A stretch of DNA of 64,000 nucleotides from UBA6107 sp964533735 (GCA_964533735.1 CAZHMD010000013.1:1-64000), one strand, 5' to 3'. Positions 50,045 through 59,016 are shown, counted from the stretch's first letter. The notes: generated by a model not told the origin, from the sequence alone. A program made the numbers and translations.

Positions 50045-51304
50045 TTATTCGCCAAACTTGTATTCTTTCATTGGGGTGATCACGCCTTCTTTAACTTCGA
50101 AGACTGTGATGGAAACAACCTTAAGATCTCCAGCATCATCAAATTCCAGGTGCCCGGTCACGCCCGTGAATGGGGTGGCGCGGATGGAGTTGGCAAGAGC
50201 CTTTCGACCGATCACCAGGTTGCCATCGGCATCCACAGTGGCAACACGGTCAGCGGCCTGCAGCAGGATGGTGGCAGCATCAAACGAGCCTGGTCCATAA
50301 GCTACCGGGTCGCCGCCAAACTTGGCTTTGAAAGCAGCCAGGAATTCATCGTATCCACTGGCACCGCCAACTGCTCCGAAGGTCATAAATGCGCCTTCAG
50401 CGGCAGCACCGGCAGCATCAGCAAACGAGGGCTGTGATTTAATGCCATCAGGTCCAAAGAAGAAACCATCAAAATTGGCAGCGCGCAGTTGAACCACCAG
50501 CTTCATGCCTTCCGCGTCCATGCCGCCAAAGTAGACTGCTTCAGGATCCCCAGATGAGGAGGTTGAAACGACTGCCGAGTAATCTGATTCTCCGCGTGTG
50601 ATCCCCTCGAACGAGGTCACAGTCCCGCCCAGGGCAGTGAATTTATCTTTCACCGCGGTGGCAAGACCTTCACCATAAATGGATTGGTCGTGGACAACAC
50701 CAATGCTGTTGATTCCAAGTTCGTTTTTAAGATAGTCTGCAGTTACCTCTGCCTGTAAGTCATCGTTGGCAACAGTGCGGAATACATTTTCAAACCCCTG
50801 GGAGGTTACATCGATCGCGGTACTGGAGGGGGTGATCATGATGACGTTATTGGCGGCGTAAATATCTTCAGCGGGAACCGCAGAACCGGAGCACATGGGG
50901 CCAACCACGCCAAGGACAGCCGGGTCAGCCGAGAACTTTTCGGCAACGGTAACACCCGAAGCACCTTCGCAGGCATCATCCTGGGCATCTGAAACAACGG
51001 TAAAGCCTTTGAGTGTACCGCCGAATTGTTCGATGGCGAGGTCAACGCCATTTAACATATCAGTACCATAAACCGCATAAGCGCCGGCAAGAGCGGAAGA
51101 AAGCCCGATCTTGAGCGATTGACCTGCTGGGATGACAATATTTCCCCAGGGATCAACTGGCGCTGCTTCTGTTGGTGCTTCTGTTGGTGCTCCACTAACA
51201 GGACCTTCTGTGGCAGCCGCGGTAGGTGCGGCTGTTGGTTTTGCGCATGCTGTAAAGAGCAGAGCAATTACCAGCAAAACAGGTAAGAATTTCAGGGACT
51301 TCAT
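50045..51304 (-). CDS. livJ: Branched-chain (HAAT family) amino-acid binding lipoprotein LivJ-like
   Basis: 419 residues. Lipobox LFTAC (about Cys19), an Ala/Pro/Thr linker to residue 48, then the type-I periplasmic binding fold: LKIGLSSALAGAYAVYGTDM, VLGVVGPMCSGSAVPAEDIY, ITPSSTAIDVTSQGFENVFR. The ligand may be a branched-chain or other hydrophobic or aromatic amino acid; HAAT binding proteins differ widely. AAGGAG lies eight bases before the ATG used; upstream in-frame Met codons would put the leader terminator in the coding region. It is preceded by a leader ORF and attenuator. Confidence 0.92.
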   Translation of the reverse strand: MKSLKFLPVLLVIALLFTACAKPTAAPTAAATEGPVSGAPTEAPTEAAPVDPWGNIVIPAGQSLKIGLSSALAGAYAVYGTDMLNGVDLAIEQFGGTLKGFTVVSDAQDDACEGASGVTVAEKFSADPAVLGVVGPMCSGSAVPAEDIYAANNVIMITPSSTAIDVTSQGFENVFRTVANDDLQAEVTADYLKNELGINSIGVVHDQSIYGEGLATAVKDKFTALGGTVTSFEGITRGESDYSAVVSTSSSGDPEAVYFGGMDAEGMKLVVQLRAANFDGFFFGPDGIKSQPSFADAAGAAAEGAFMTFGAVGGASGYDEFLAAFKAKFGGDPVAYGPGSFDAATILLQAADRVATVDADGNLVIGRKALANSIRATPFTGVTGHLEFDDAGDLKVVSITVFEVKEGVITPMKEYKFGE

Positions 51305-51394
51305 TTTGATTTCTCCTTTTAGATTTTGATTGAATCCTTTTCTTGTCGAACCCCGAAAAATGATGACTATTGCGCACCTCCTTGTAAAAAGCAT

Positions 51395-51429
51395 AAAAAA
51401 AGCCACCTGCTTGTGGTCAGGTGGCTTTT
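51395..51429 (-). terminator. Leader terminator (attenuator) of the liv operon
   Basis: On the minus strand AAAAGCCACCTG and CAGGTGGCTTTT form a 12-bp stem with an 8-nt loop, followed by further Ts, 22 nt after the leader ORF stop and about 90 nt before livJ. Its 5' arm (GCCACCTGA) can also pair with leader ORF codons 28-31, giving an antiterminator. Confidence 0.8.
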
Positions 51430-51450
51430 GTTTGTGCTCTTGGATTACTC

Positions 51451-51558
51451 TTACGCGTTTACTTTTGCCAACCTAACCCGAAATATGCTTCCAATTGCCA
51501 TAAGCCAGGAGAGCATCATATAGTAGGCGTAGTAACTCGAGCAGGTTAGTTTATTCAT
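51451..51558 (-). CDS. liv operon leader peptide, Tyr-rich
   Basis: A 35-codon ORF between promoter and terminator. The peptide has Tyr at 9, 10, 12 and 13 (SSYYAYYMM), then LSWLMAIGSIF and a basic end. Codons 4-6 (CUAACCU) can pair with codons 27-29 (GGGUUAG), and codons 28-31 with the 5' arm of the terminator, so translation state can choose between the structures. The ATG is six bases after a -10 box; no ribosome-binding site is present, so initiation would be leaderless. Confidence 0.7.
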   Translation of the reverse strand: MNKLTCSSYYAYYMMLSWLMAIGSIFRVRLAKVNA

Positions 51559-51564
51559 AAGAGG

Positions 51565-51592
51565 TCTATATAAGTAAAGATATTACAGTCAA
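51565..51592 (-). promoter_or_regulatory. Promoter of the liv operon leader
   Basis: On the minus strand TTGACT (51587-51592), a 16-nt spacer and TATAGA (51565-51570) form a good sigma-70-type promoter that would start at or next to the leader ORF ATG. Confidence 0.7.
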
Positions 51593-51760
51593 AAAAATCA
51601 AAAGTCAAGCACATTTTAAAAATTTAAGATTAGAAAATCACCTGCAGGAAATATACCCCTGGAATAGGAATTAATAGAAAGTTAGAGGCAAAACAGCGCA
51701 AGTCCATTTGTTCGAATGCTTTGTCCTTATGGTATTATTAATCAATATATAGGAGGAAGA

Positions 51761-52117
51761 ATGACCATACCAACCGAACCTGTTATTGAACCTGCACCAG
51801 TACCGGCACCAGGAGTATCAAGTGACGATCGTTTATGGGTGGTTTTATGTTTTCTGCTTACCCCTATCCTTCCGCTCGTGACCTTGTTCCTGGAAAATAA
51901 AAAAGATCGACCCTTCATTAAATACCACACTGTCCCGACTCTTATCCTGGGTGTGGTTGAAGGTATCGTGGTAGCCATTTTATCGTGGATACCGGTAGTT
52001 CAATGTATTGTGCCATTTATCTATATTATCAACATTATTTATGCACTAAAGGCGAATAAGGGCGTGAACACGGATATTCCTGTGATCACCCAGTTCGCAA
52101 AAGGCCAGGGCTGGTAA
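51761..52117 (+). CDS. DUF4870-like small membrane protein
   Basis: 118 residues: a Pro/Val-rich N-terminal tail, then three hydrophobic helices (about 30-45, 60-80 and 85-103). RLWVVLCFLLTPILPLVTLF, RPFIKYHTVPTLIL and INIIYALKANKG fit the DUF4870/TIC20-like pattern. Function unknown. An AGGAGG lies three bases before the ATG; an earlier in-frame start lacks a site. It has its own TATTAT box and a terminator. Confidence 0.75.
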   Translation: MTIPTEPVIEPAPVPAPGVSSDDRLWVVLCFLLTPILPLVTLFLENKKDRPFIKYHTVPTLILGVVEGIVVAILSWIPVVQCIVPFIYIINIIYALKANKGVNTDIPVITQFAKGQGW

Positions 52118-52143
52118 TAACACCCTGACCAAAACGACACACC

Positions 52144-52178
52144 AAAAAGCCCTTCGATTTTGAAGGGCTTTTCCTTTA
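52144..52178. terminator. Bidirectional terminator
   Basis: AAAAGCCCTTC pairs with GAAGGGCTTTT across a 6-nt loop, flanked by A and T runs, between convergent genes. Confidence 0.9.
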
Positions 52179-52199
52179 TTGTTTACCATTAGATGAGCG

Positions 52200-53378
52200 T
52201 TAAAAACCGCCAGCCCCATAGAGAGCCGGGTCGGTGGGTGTTTTGCCGGTAGGATCCCAAACGTAAACGAAATCACCTTCCTTTGCCCAATCATAGATCC
52301 AATGGGCGTCGGAAACCGACATGTTTACGCACCCGTGAGACCCTTGATCGCCAAGGTAAGTGTTCCAATACGCTCCGTGTATCGCGCGTAACTGGTCGTA
52401 ATATAAGATATAAGGAACATCTTCAAGGTAATAATAATCGGCTTTATCCGCTTCGAAGCTGCCGCTCATGCGGTCATTAACCAGCATTTTGTACACCTGG
52501 AAGACCCCCGGCTGAGTGTAAAAGGGATGCGAGCCGCTGGAGATGAGCGTGGCGAAAACCAGGTTGCCGCCTTCGTAAACCAAGAGCACCTGTTCCTCCA
52601 AATTGATCTCGATCCAGCGGTCACCTGTAACACCTTCAGGTTTGGTGTAGTTTGGCAGCACGCGCGCGATATAGCGGCTTTCAATCCATTCATCCACACC
52701 AATCATGACCCACTGAATGTTATCGATTACCCGGGTATCATAAATGTGCAGCAAGCTGTATTTATAATAGATCCTGCCGGTTTCCGGTGTTCGGGGTCCT
52801 GGGGCTGAACGCGAGGTGATGGTGTCCATTGCCCAGCCAAAGAGAACAGTCGGATTTGATTTAAAGAGGTACCCCTGGAAATTGGGGATGCTCACTTTGC
52901 GGATATTTTCTGAGCTGATCCACTCGTATGTGGCGATCTGGTAGAATCTTCCCTTTTCGGTTTCAGTTTTGTTGTAAAGGGAAACATACTTGATCTTGCT
53001 CTTCCCCAGGGTATTACCGGAATCACCAGCGACTGCTTTATCAATATTGGCATACAACGGCACAGCCTCGTTGGAGACGATGGCGTAGGCAAATGGGATA
53101 TTTATCAGGTCCGCTGGCGGATGATAAATGGGCAGTGGTTCTGCCGGAAATGTGATTCCCTTGGCTGCCAGTTCTTTCAAGCGCGCGCTCGGACCAAGAT
53201 CGGTACAGTCAATTTCCGCGAAAGGCTCGAGCTGCCCCGGGAGGCACAATGCCTGGTTGGCGTTGGCACCCGTCTCCACGTTCCTTGCCCGGGCATTAAC
53301 TGTAAAAGGGGAACTGATTGAAAAAATCACCAGTACCGCGATCGTTGAGATAAGAATACGAATAAAATTGGCTTTCAT
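52200..53378 (-). CDS. L,D-transpeptidase (YkuD family)
   Basis: 392 residues. A signal or anchor (about 6-28) is followed by a large N-terminal region and a C-terminal YkuD domain (about 250-380). WIEINLEEQVLLVYEGGNLV begins the domain and the active site is HGAYW...GSHGCVNM, where Cys is the nucleophile. It makes 3-3 cross-links or attaches proteins to peptidoglycan at the wall. The N-terminal region does not match a peptidoglycan-binding motif I know. It ends near a terminator shared with the DUF4870 gene. Confidence 0.92.
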   Translation of the reverse strand: MKANFIRILISTIAVLVIFSISSPFTVNARARNVETGANANQALCLPGQLEPFAEIDCTDLGPSARLKELAAKGITFPAEPLPIYHPPADLINIPFAYAIVSNEAVPLYANIDKAVAGDSGNTLGKSKIKYVSLYNKTETEKGRFYQIATYEWISSENIRKVSIPNFQGYLFKSNPTVLFGWAMDTITSRSAPGPRTPETGRIYYKYSLLHIYDTRVIDNIQWVMIGVDEWIESRYIARVLPNYTKPEGVTGDRWIEINLEEQVLLVYEGGNLVFATLISSGSHPFYTQPGVFQVYKMLVNDRMSGSFEADKADYYYLEDVPYILYYDQLRAIHGAYWNTYLGDQGSHGCVNMSVSDAHWIYDWAKEGDFVYVWDPTGKTPTDPALYGAGGF

Positions 53379-53451
53379 TATTTACTTCCTAAATCGGACT
53401 TAATTTACCTGATTTTATCAGAGAACCTTGTTTTTGTGCGTGTTTTTCGGG

Positions 53452-54066
53452 TTAGCTGCCATCTTCGCGTAAGCTTCGGTCAACTTCGGCTTTGACCTGG
53501 GCAAAGGTCTTTTCTCCCAACAGGTAGAGCAACTCTTCTCTAAAAGTCTCCACCAGGGGAACAGATTTTTCGGATGGTTGGACACAACTTCCCTGCTCAG
53601 CCAGGAGTTCAGCGGTCTCGTCCAGGGTAATCCTGCCCTGTTCATCCTGGTCGAGAGGATGCAGCAGACAGTAATAGGGTTTGAACTTCCAGGGGTGCAT
53701 CCCGTTTTCCACCCCCGCCACCTGCAGCGCGCATTTGGCATCCGACCGCCAGAAAACACAGGCTATACCGCCGTAATGGTCCGGGCGCTGCTCAACGGCA
53801 GTGTGGATTACGCGGCCGGTGGGACTATGTTTATCATCATCTTCGACAGGTACGAACCACTCACCAGGGTTCCTGCTGTCCTCCGGCATATAAGGGGAGA
53901 TCAGGCTGGCGTTATTGAGAATGTAGGTCACCTCGCGCGAATCCACCCAAACACCGAATACGCAGCATGCGCCGTGACAATCATCAAGGTTGCAGCGGCG
54001 CAAGGGTTCAGACTTCAACATGCGCGGGTTGAGGCGGTCTTCAAAAGGGTATCTATCGCGTTTCAT
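53452..54066 (-). CDS. DUF3109-type cysteine-rich protein
   Basis: 204 residues. RCNLDDCHGACCVFGVWVD with its Cys cluster, GIACVFWRSDAKCALQ, PYYCLLHPL and CVQPSEK give four cysteine groups, like YkgJ/DUF3109 proteins that may bind zinc or an Fe-S cluster. The ATG chosen follows a minus-strand TACAAT by six bases (TACAAT at 54073-54078), which predicts a leaderless mRNA; the longer start adds 15 unusual residues. Function unknown. Confidence 0.8.
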   Translation of the reverse strand: MKRDRYPFEDRLNPRMLKSEPLRRCNLDDCHGACCVFGVWVDSREVTYILNNASLISPYMPEDSRNPGEWFVPVEDDDKHSPTGRVIHTAVEQRPDHYGGIACVFWRSDAKCALQVAGVENGMHPWKFKPYYCLLHPLDQDEQGRITLDETAELLAEQGSCVQPSEKSVPLVETFREELLYLLGEKTFAQVKAEVDRSLREDGS

Positions 54067-54182
54067 GCAGGCATTGTACCATCCCGGGGCGGTTAGAATC
54101 GGGGGTCTCATCCATGGTTAATGAATTAGTGTAAAATGGAAGAGGGGCAAGCCCCGAACAAAAACCAAAAAGGAGTGGCAAA

Positions 54183-55130
54183 ATGACCAAGTGGAAGGTT
54201 CTGATCACAGATGGTTTGGATGAAAACGGAAAGACTTTACTGAAGAAATCAGTTGAGGTCACCGATCAGCCTGGGATCACGGCCGATGATTTATTGAAGG
54301 TAATCGGTGAATACGATGCATTGATCGTCCGCGGACGAACCAAGGTGACAGCCGCAGTTTTTGAGGCTGCCAAAGCCTTAAAAGTGGTTGGGCGTGCCGG
54401 GGTGGGTGTGGATAATATTGACCTGGCTGCCGCCAAGGCAAAAGGGGTCACTGTTGTCAATTCACCGTTAGCCACCACCGTCGCAGTTGCAGAATTAACC
54501 CTTGGATTGATGTTGAGCATTGTCAGGGAGATCGCCCGCGCAGATTCGAGCATGAAAGCCGGCAAGTGGCTTAAAAAAGAATTCGAAGGCGCGGAGCTCG
54601 CCGGAAAAACGCTGGGTGTGCTGGGATTCGGGCGCATTGGCGCAGCGGTTGCCAAACGAGCTGCCGCTTTTGAAATGAATATTCTCGGATTTGATCCGAT
54701 GTTGTCCGCAGGCGATATCAAGCAGCGCGGCGGTGAAGCAGTATCTTTTGAAGAATTGTTGAAACGCTCCGACATGATTACCATGCACCTTCCGCTTACT
54801 GCCGACACGAAAAACATGTTGAACGCAGCAGCATTCGGCAAGATGAAGCAGGGCGTTTACATCATCTGCGCAGCCCGCGGTGGTGTGATCGATGAGACTG
54901 CATTACTCGAGGCATTAAATAATGGAAAAGTGGCTGGTGCTGCGCTGGATGTGCTTTCATCTGAACCCCCGACGGAAGAGCTTTTAGGACTGGTGGGGCA
55001 TCCAAAGGTTCTTGATACCCCCCATATCGGCGCGCAGACTGTAGAAGCACAGGCACGCGCAGCCAATGATATTGCCGAAGAAGTACTGGCTGCGCTTGAA
55101 GGTAAAGCGCTGCGCTGGAAGGTCGCTTAA
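54183..55130 (+). CDS. serA: D-3-phosphoglycerate dehydrogenase-like D-2-hydroxyacid dehydrogenase
   Basis: 315 residues, without the ACT domain of long SerA proteins. GRAGVGVDNIDLAAAKAKGV, AELTLGLMLSIVRE, the NAD-binding LGVLGFGRIGAAVAKRAAAF, HLPLTADTKNMLN, ARGGVIDETALLEALNNGKV and TPHIGAQT (His) are the family line. It probably makes 3-phosphohydroxypyruvate for serine synthesis, but a different 2-hydroxyacid remains possible without serC or serB nearby. AAGGAG precedes the ATG. The M32 gene follows after 23 bases. Confidence 0.85.
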   Translation: MTKWKVLITDGLDENGKTLLKKSVEVTDQPGITADDLLKVIGEYDALIVRGRTKVTAAVFEAAKALKVVGRAGVGVDNIDLAAAKAKGVTVVNSPLATTVAVAELTLGLMLSIVREIARADSSMKAGKWLKKEFEGAELAGKTLGVLGFGRIGAAVAKRAAAFEMNILGFDPMLSAGDIKQRGGEAVSFEELLKRSDMITMHLPLTADTKNMLNAAAFGKMKQGVYIICAARGGVIDETALLEALNNGKVAGAALDVLSSEPPTEELLGLVGHPKVLDTPHIGAQTVEAQARAANDIAEEVLAALEGKALRWKVA

Positions 55131-55153
55131 TCTATTCAATGGAGGAAGTGTCA

Positions 55154-56656
55154 ATGGAAAAGAAGCTGAATGAATTCAAGCAACTCATTGCCGAAGTGAC
55201 TGATCTCGGACGTGCCCAGGCTGTTTTGGGTTGGGACCAGCAGGTCAATATGCCCAGGGGCGGCGCGGAAGACCGCGGGAATATTCTCGCCACTCTCGCC
55301 GGGATCGGGCATCAGAAATTTACCTCCAAAGAAATGGGTGACCTGGTGGCGCAATTGCTGCCGTTTGCCGAAACCCTTGACCCGGAATCAGATGACGCCT
55401 GCCTGATCAAACGCGTTGCGCATGACTACCACAAGGAAACAAAAGTTTCCATGGCATGGGTGGAGGAGTTTGCCCGGTTGACCACCATTGCGCAGGGGGT
55501 GTGGGAACAAGCCAAGGCGGAGAACAACTTCAAACTGTTCCAACCGCACCTGGATAGAATCGTGGAATTACGCCGCGAGTATGCTGAATTCTTCAAGCCT
55601 TATGACCATGTCTATGATCCGCTGCTGGATGATTTTGAACCAGGATTGAAGACCAAAGAGGTCAAGGAGATTTTTGGCAAACTGCGTCCGCAGCAGGTGG
55701 AATTGTTGAAAGCCATCGCTGCCAAACCAGTCATTGACGATTCCTTCCTGCACATCCCCTTTGACGAACAAGGTCAATGGGACTTTGGCGTGGATGTGAT
55801 CACTCATTTTGGCTACGACTGGAACCGCGGACGGCAGGATAAGGCAGTTCATCCATTCACCACCAGTTTTGGGCTGGGCGATATTCGCATTACCACCCGT
55901 TTTGATCCGGAACGCGCGGCTTCTGCCTTGTTCAGCACCATGCACGAAGGCGGGCATGCCATGTATGAGCAGGGGGTTTCCACCAGCCTGCGCCGCACTC
56001 CGCTGACCAATGGAGCTTCCATGGCTGTGCACGAATCGCAGTCGCGCATGTGGGAAAACCTCATTGGGCGTTCAAAGGCATTCTGGAAATTCTTCTATCC
56101 GCGCCTGGTCAAGATCTTCCCGCAGCAGCTCAAGAACGTCAGCATGGAAGCCTTTTATAAAGGCATTAACAAGGTGGAACCATCCCTGATTCGGGTCGAA
56201 GCGGATGAGGCTACCTATAACCTGCATGTAATGCTGCGCCTGGAACTTGAAATTGGATTGATGGAAGGCACCGTCCAGGTGAAGGATCTTCCGCAGGCGT
56301 GGAATGCACGCATGCAGGATTACCTGGGAGTTGTACCTCCCACCGATACCCTTGGAGTTTTGCAGGATGTGCACTGGTCTGGAGGGATGATCGGTTACTT
56401 CCCGACCTACGCGCTGGGCAACCTGGTCTCCTCTCAATTGTGGGAAAAGATCAACCAGGATATCCCGGACCTCGAAGATCAGATCGAGCACGGCAAATTT
56501 GATGCCCTGTTGGGTTGGCTGCGGGTGAACATCCACCAGCACGGCGCCAAGTTCGAGCCTCAGGTGCTGGTGAAGAAGGTGACAGGCAGCACCATTACTC
56601 CCGAACCCTATATGCGTTATTTGAAGAGTAAATATTCCGAGATCTACCAACTTTAA
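55154..56656 (+). CDS. M32 carboxypeptidase (Taq/Pfu type)
   Basis: 500 residues. AQAVLGWDQQVNMPRGGAED near the start, TRFDPERAASALFSTMHEGGHAMYEQG (shown in parts: the zinc site HEGGH) and HESQSRMWENLIGRS are the M32 marks; the latter Glu is the third zinc ligand. It trims C-terminal residues from peptides in the cytoplasm. GGAGG lies eight bases before the ATG. It forms a unit with the SerA-like gene and is closed by a terminator. Confidence 0.94.
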   Translation: MEKKLNEFKQLIAEVTDLGRAQAVLGWDQQVNMPRGGAEDRGNILATLAGIGHQKFTSKEMGDLVAQLLPFAETLDPESDDACLIKRVAHDYHKETKVSMAWVEEFARLTTIAQGVWEQAKAENNFKLFQPHLDRIVELRREYAEFFKPYDHVYDPLLDDFEPGLKTKEVKEIFGKLRPQQVELLKAIAAKPVIDDSFLHIPFDEQGQWDFGVDVITHFGYDWNRGRQDKAVHPFTTSFGLGDIRITTRFDPERAASALFSTMHEGGHAMYEQGVSTSLRRTPLTNGASMAVHESQSRMWENLIGRSKAFWKFFYPRLVKIFPQQLKNVSMEAFYKGINKVEPSLIRVEADEATYNLHVMLRLELEIGLMEGTVQVKDLPQAWNARMQDYLGVVPPTDTLGVLQDVHWSGGMIGYFPTYALGNLVSSQLWEKINQDIPDLEDQIEHGKFDALLGWLRVNIHQHGAKFEPQVLVKKVTGSTITPEPYMRYLKSKYSEIYQL

Positions 56657-56666
56657 GGTTTAACAG

Positions 56667-56695
56667 GGGGTTTGCCCAACGGCAAACCCCTTTTT
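56667..56695 (+). terminator. Terminator after the M32 gene
   Basis: GGGGTTTGCC-CAAC-GGCAAACCCC followed by TTTTTG, a perfect 10-bp stem with a tetraloop. Confidence 0.92.
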
Positions 56696-56711
56696 GTTGT
56701 AAAATTCCTTG

Positions 56712-57656
56712 ATGCCAAAAACTGTCTTAACCAAACTGGTGGTCCTGTTATTGATAGGGAGTCTTTTCGCTGGGTGTAAACCGGCGGCAAACCTGACGCC
56801 AACTGCCGGCACCGCGTTCATCCCTGAAGAGATGACCCCAACACTCAATGCGCTTCTGACTCCTGGGGCAACTCCCGAATTGCCGCAAGCCACCGAGGGG
56901 GTGCCAACAGCGAGTGCACTCACTGCCATTGTGGTTGAACAACCCACGATGCAATCAACTGAAATCCCAGAGGGGCAGCCGGGACAAAAATACCCGCCAG
57001 CTTTGCTACAGGTGGAAAAGCCGGGGGAAATGTCGCGCCTGTCTTCCCCGATCCTGGTGACAGCTAACGTGTACCCCGGTGACAAGGGGTTGGTAACTGT
57101 ACAATTGGTCGGTGAAGATGGCCGGGTTATGGCGGACCAACTGCTGCAATTAAATTCCGTTAATAGCGGATGGATCTCCCTGGCAACACAAATACAATTC
57201 GAGATCAACTCTGCGGGCGAGTCCGCCTTGATCATTGTTTCCACAAGTGACGGTTATAACCGCAGAATAGCCCAGGTGGGTGTGCCTGTAATCCTGCTGC
57301 AAATTGGGGAGAGTGAAATCGAGAATCCGATTTTCTTCAACCAACCGGTGATTTTAAGCTCCCCAGTGAATGGCGGCATTGCCAAAGGCGGCAGCCTGCA
57401 TATTGAAGGACAGGTGCATCTCTTCAACGATCGCCCGATCATTATTGAGTTGATTTCACAGACGGGCGGAATTGTGGCAAACAAAGCTGTCATGGTTAAA
57501 AATGTTGCGGGTCAGGAATACTCCCCCTTCTCTGTTGACGTGCCCTATACGGTCAGCAAACGCACTCCGGTTCGCATGGTTGTCAGGCAGCCAAGCGTCT
57601 TTTCTTACAACGTGGATATTTCGTTATACAGTCTGCTTCTCTTCCTCGACCCCTAA
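56712..57656 (+). CDS. Lipoprotein with Ig-like beta domain, unknown function
   Basis: 314 residues. Lipobox LFAGC (about Cys21), a Thr/Pro/Glu linker to residue 85, then a beta-rich body with LQVEKPGEMSRLSSPILVTA and IVVSTSDGYNRRIAQVGVPV; the end SLLLFLDP is hydrophobic. The pattern suggests one or two Ig-like sandwiches on the surface. A TAAAAT box (56700-56705) lies six bases before the ATG, so the mRNA is probably leaderless. The TTG three bases earlier is not preferred. Confidence 0.7.
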   Translation: MPKTVLTKLVVLLLIGSLFAGCKPAANLTPTAGTAFIPEEMTPTLNALLTPGATPELPQATEGVPTASALTAIVVEQPTMQSTEIPEGQPGQKYPPALLQVEKPGEMSRLSSPILVTANVYPGDKGLVTVQLVGEDGRVMADQLLQLNSVNSGWISLATQIQFEINSAGESALIIVSTSDGYNRRIAQVGVPVILLQIGESEIENPIFFNQPVILSSPVNGGIAKGGSLHIEGQVHLFNDRPIIIELISQTGGIVANKAVMVKNVAGQEYSPFSVDVPYTVSKRTPVRMVVRQPSVFSYNVDISLYSLLLFLDP

Positions 57657-57657
57657 A

Positions 57658-57686
57658 ACAAAAAGGATGGGCATGAACCCATCCTT
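57658..57686 (-). terminator. Terminator after the MFS gene
   Basis: On the minus strand AAGGATGGG-TTCATG-CCCATCCTT is followed by TTTGTTTT. A second CCCATCCTT copy nearer the MFS gene could form an alternative hairpin. Confidence 0.85.
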
Positions 57687-57738
57687 CAGATCCTCACTTT
57701 AGCCCGTTCACAATTTGTGTGACAAGCCCATCCTTTAG

Positions 57739-59016
57739 TTAATTTACTGCGACAACCGCGCTGGATATTTGGCTGGGTCCTTCTTCAAGTGCCCGGATGG
57801 CGGGAACGAACAAGGCTGCTACCCCGATCAGCATCACCAGTGCTCCTCCAAACCAGTACCAAACACGCAGTCCCAACAGTTCAGCCACGGGAGCCGCAAC
57901 CAGCATGGAGAGCGGCATCATTGCCATACAGATACTGGTAGTTGCGCCCATCACACGCCCCTGCATTTCAGCCGGCACCCTGCTCTGCATGATGGCCTGC
58001 AGAGGACCATTTGCCATCGGGTTCATAAACCCCAGGACTGCCATGGCGACCACACCCAGCCAGAACATATTTGCCGGAGAAACTCCGAAGAGAAAGACAC
58101 CGAAACCCAGCCCGATGACACCGGAGAGGCTGGTGACGATCTTGCTTTTAAACCCGCCCCAGATTCCAAGCAGCACCCCGCCGATGACCACGCCAATACC
58201 CATCACCGAATCCAGGATGCTCAGTTCCCATACGCCGGCTTTGAAGTGCTGGGTAACCATGAGCGGGCTTAATGTACCGGCAGGGGCAAGCAGGAAATTA
58301 AGCAGTGCCGCGATCAAGGTCAGGTAAATCAATCCCTTCCAGGTTTTCATGTAACGGAAACCTTCCGCCATATCCTTTAAGAGTGCTTTGGGTGTGATCA
58401 TCTGACCCGCATCCGCGCGCACAGGTTGCGGAATGAGGATGAAGAGCAGCGGGGTGACTGCGATGATGGCGGTGATCACATCCACCGCGATGACCTGGTA
58501 GAACGGGAGGAGCGTCATCAACAACGCGCCTAAGGGCGGGGCGATGATCCCCAGGCTGCCGCGCAGTGCCTGGTTAATCCCTGCAACGCGGGAAAAATGT
58601 TTTTCCGGCACCATCAGGGAAGTGGAAGCCTGCATGGCTGGCCAATGGAAGATACCGCCAACGGAACGCAGGAACATGACCACAAAAATGTGCCAGGTTT
58701 CAGCCAGGTCCAGGGCAAAAAGCACAGCTAGTGCCAGGGTGATCACGGCAATACCCACATCCGCCACGATCATCACCTTGCGGCGGTTCCAGCGGTCCAC
58801 CAGGGCGCCGGCAAAAGGGGATAGGAACACATCAGGCAGGACCGCCACCAGGGTAGCGGTGGCAAGCAGGGCAGCTGAGCCGGTTTTTTGTGTGATCCAC
58901 CATACGAGGGCGAACTGTACCAGTCCGCTGCCCAGGAGGGAAAAGATCTGGGCGGACCAGATGGGGATGAACTTGCGCATCCAGTTGGATTCTGTTATTT
59001 TTTCTACGGTTTCCAT
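57739..59016 (-). CDS. MFS transporter (MFS_3-type exporter)
   Basis: 425 residues with twelve predicted helices. WSAQIFSLLGSGLVQFALVW, the loop GALVDRWNRRKVMIVADV (motif A) and MNPMANGPLQAIMQSRVPAE with QGRVMGATTSI are typical of MFS_3/macrolide-type exporters. These usually export drugs or siderophores; the substrate here is unknown. The ATG has only a weak upstream site. Confidence 0.88.
   Translation of the reverse strand: METVEKITESNWMRKFIPIWSAQIFSLLGSGLVQFALVWWITQKTGSAALLATATLVAVLPDVFLSPFAGALVDRWNRRKVMIVADVGIAVITLALAVLFALDLAETWHIFVVMFLRSVGGIFHWPAMQASTSLMVPEKHFSRVAGINQALRGSLGIIAPPLGALLMTLLPFYQVIAVDVITAIIAVTPLLFILIPQPVRADAGQMITPKALLKDMAEGFRYMKTWKGLIYLTLIAALLNFLLAPAGTLSPLMVTQHFKAGVWELSILDSVMGIGVVIGGVLLGIWGGFKSKIVTSLSGVIGLGFGVFLFGVSPANMFWLGVVAMAVLGFMNPMANGPLQAIMQSRVPAEMQGRVMGATTSICMAMMPLSMLVAAPVAELLGLRVWYWFGGALVMLIGVAALFVPAIRALEEGPSQISSAVVAVN

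Noticed and set aside
51326..51523. 65-codon plus-strand open frame over the liv leader
   Set aside because: No ribosome-binding site; it runs antisense through the terminator, and the minus-strand leader ORF fits promoter and terminator.
51395..51560. T-box leader upstream of the liv operon
   Set aside because: No T-box sequence (AGGGTGGNACCGCG-like) and no specifier-loop arrangement; the translated ORF with competing stems explains the terminator better.
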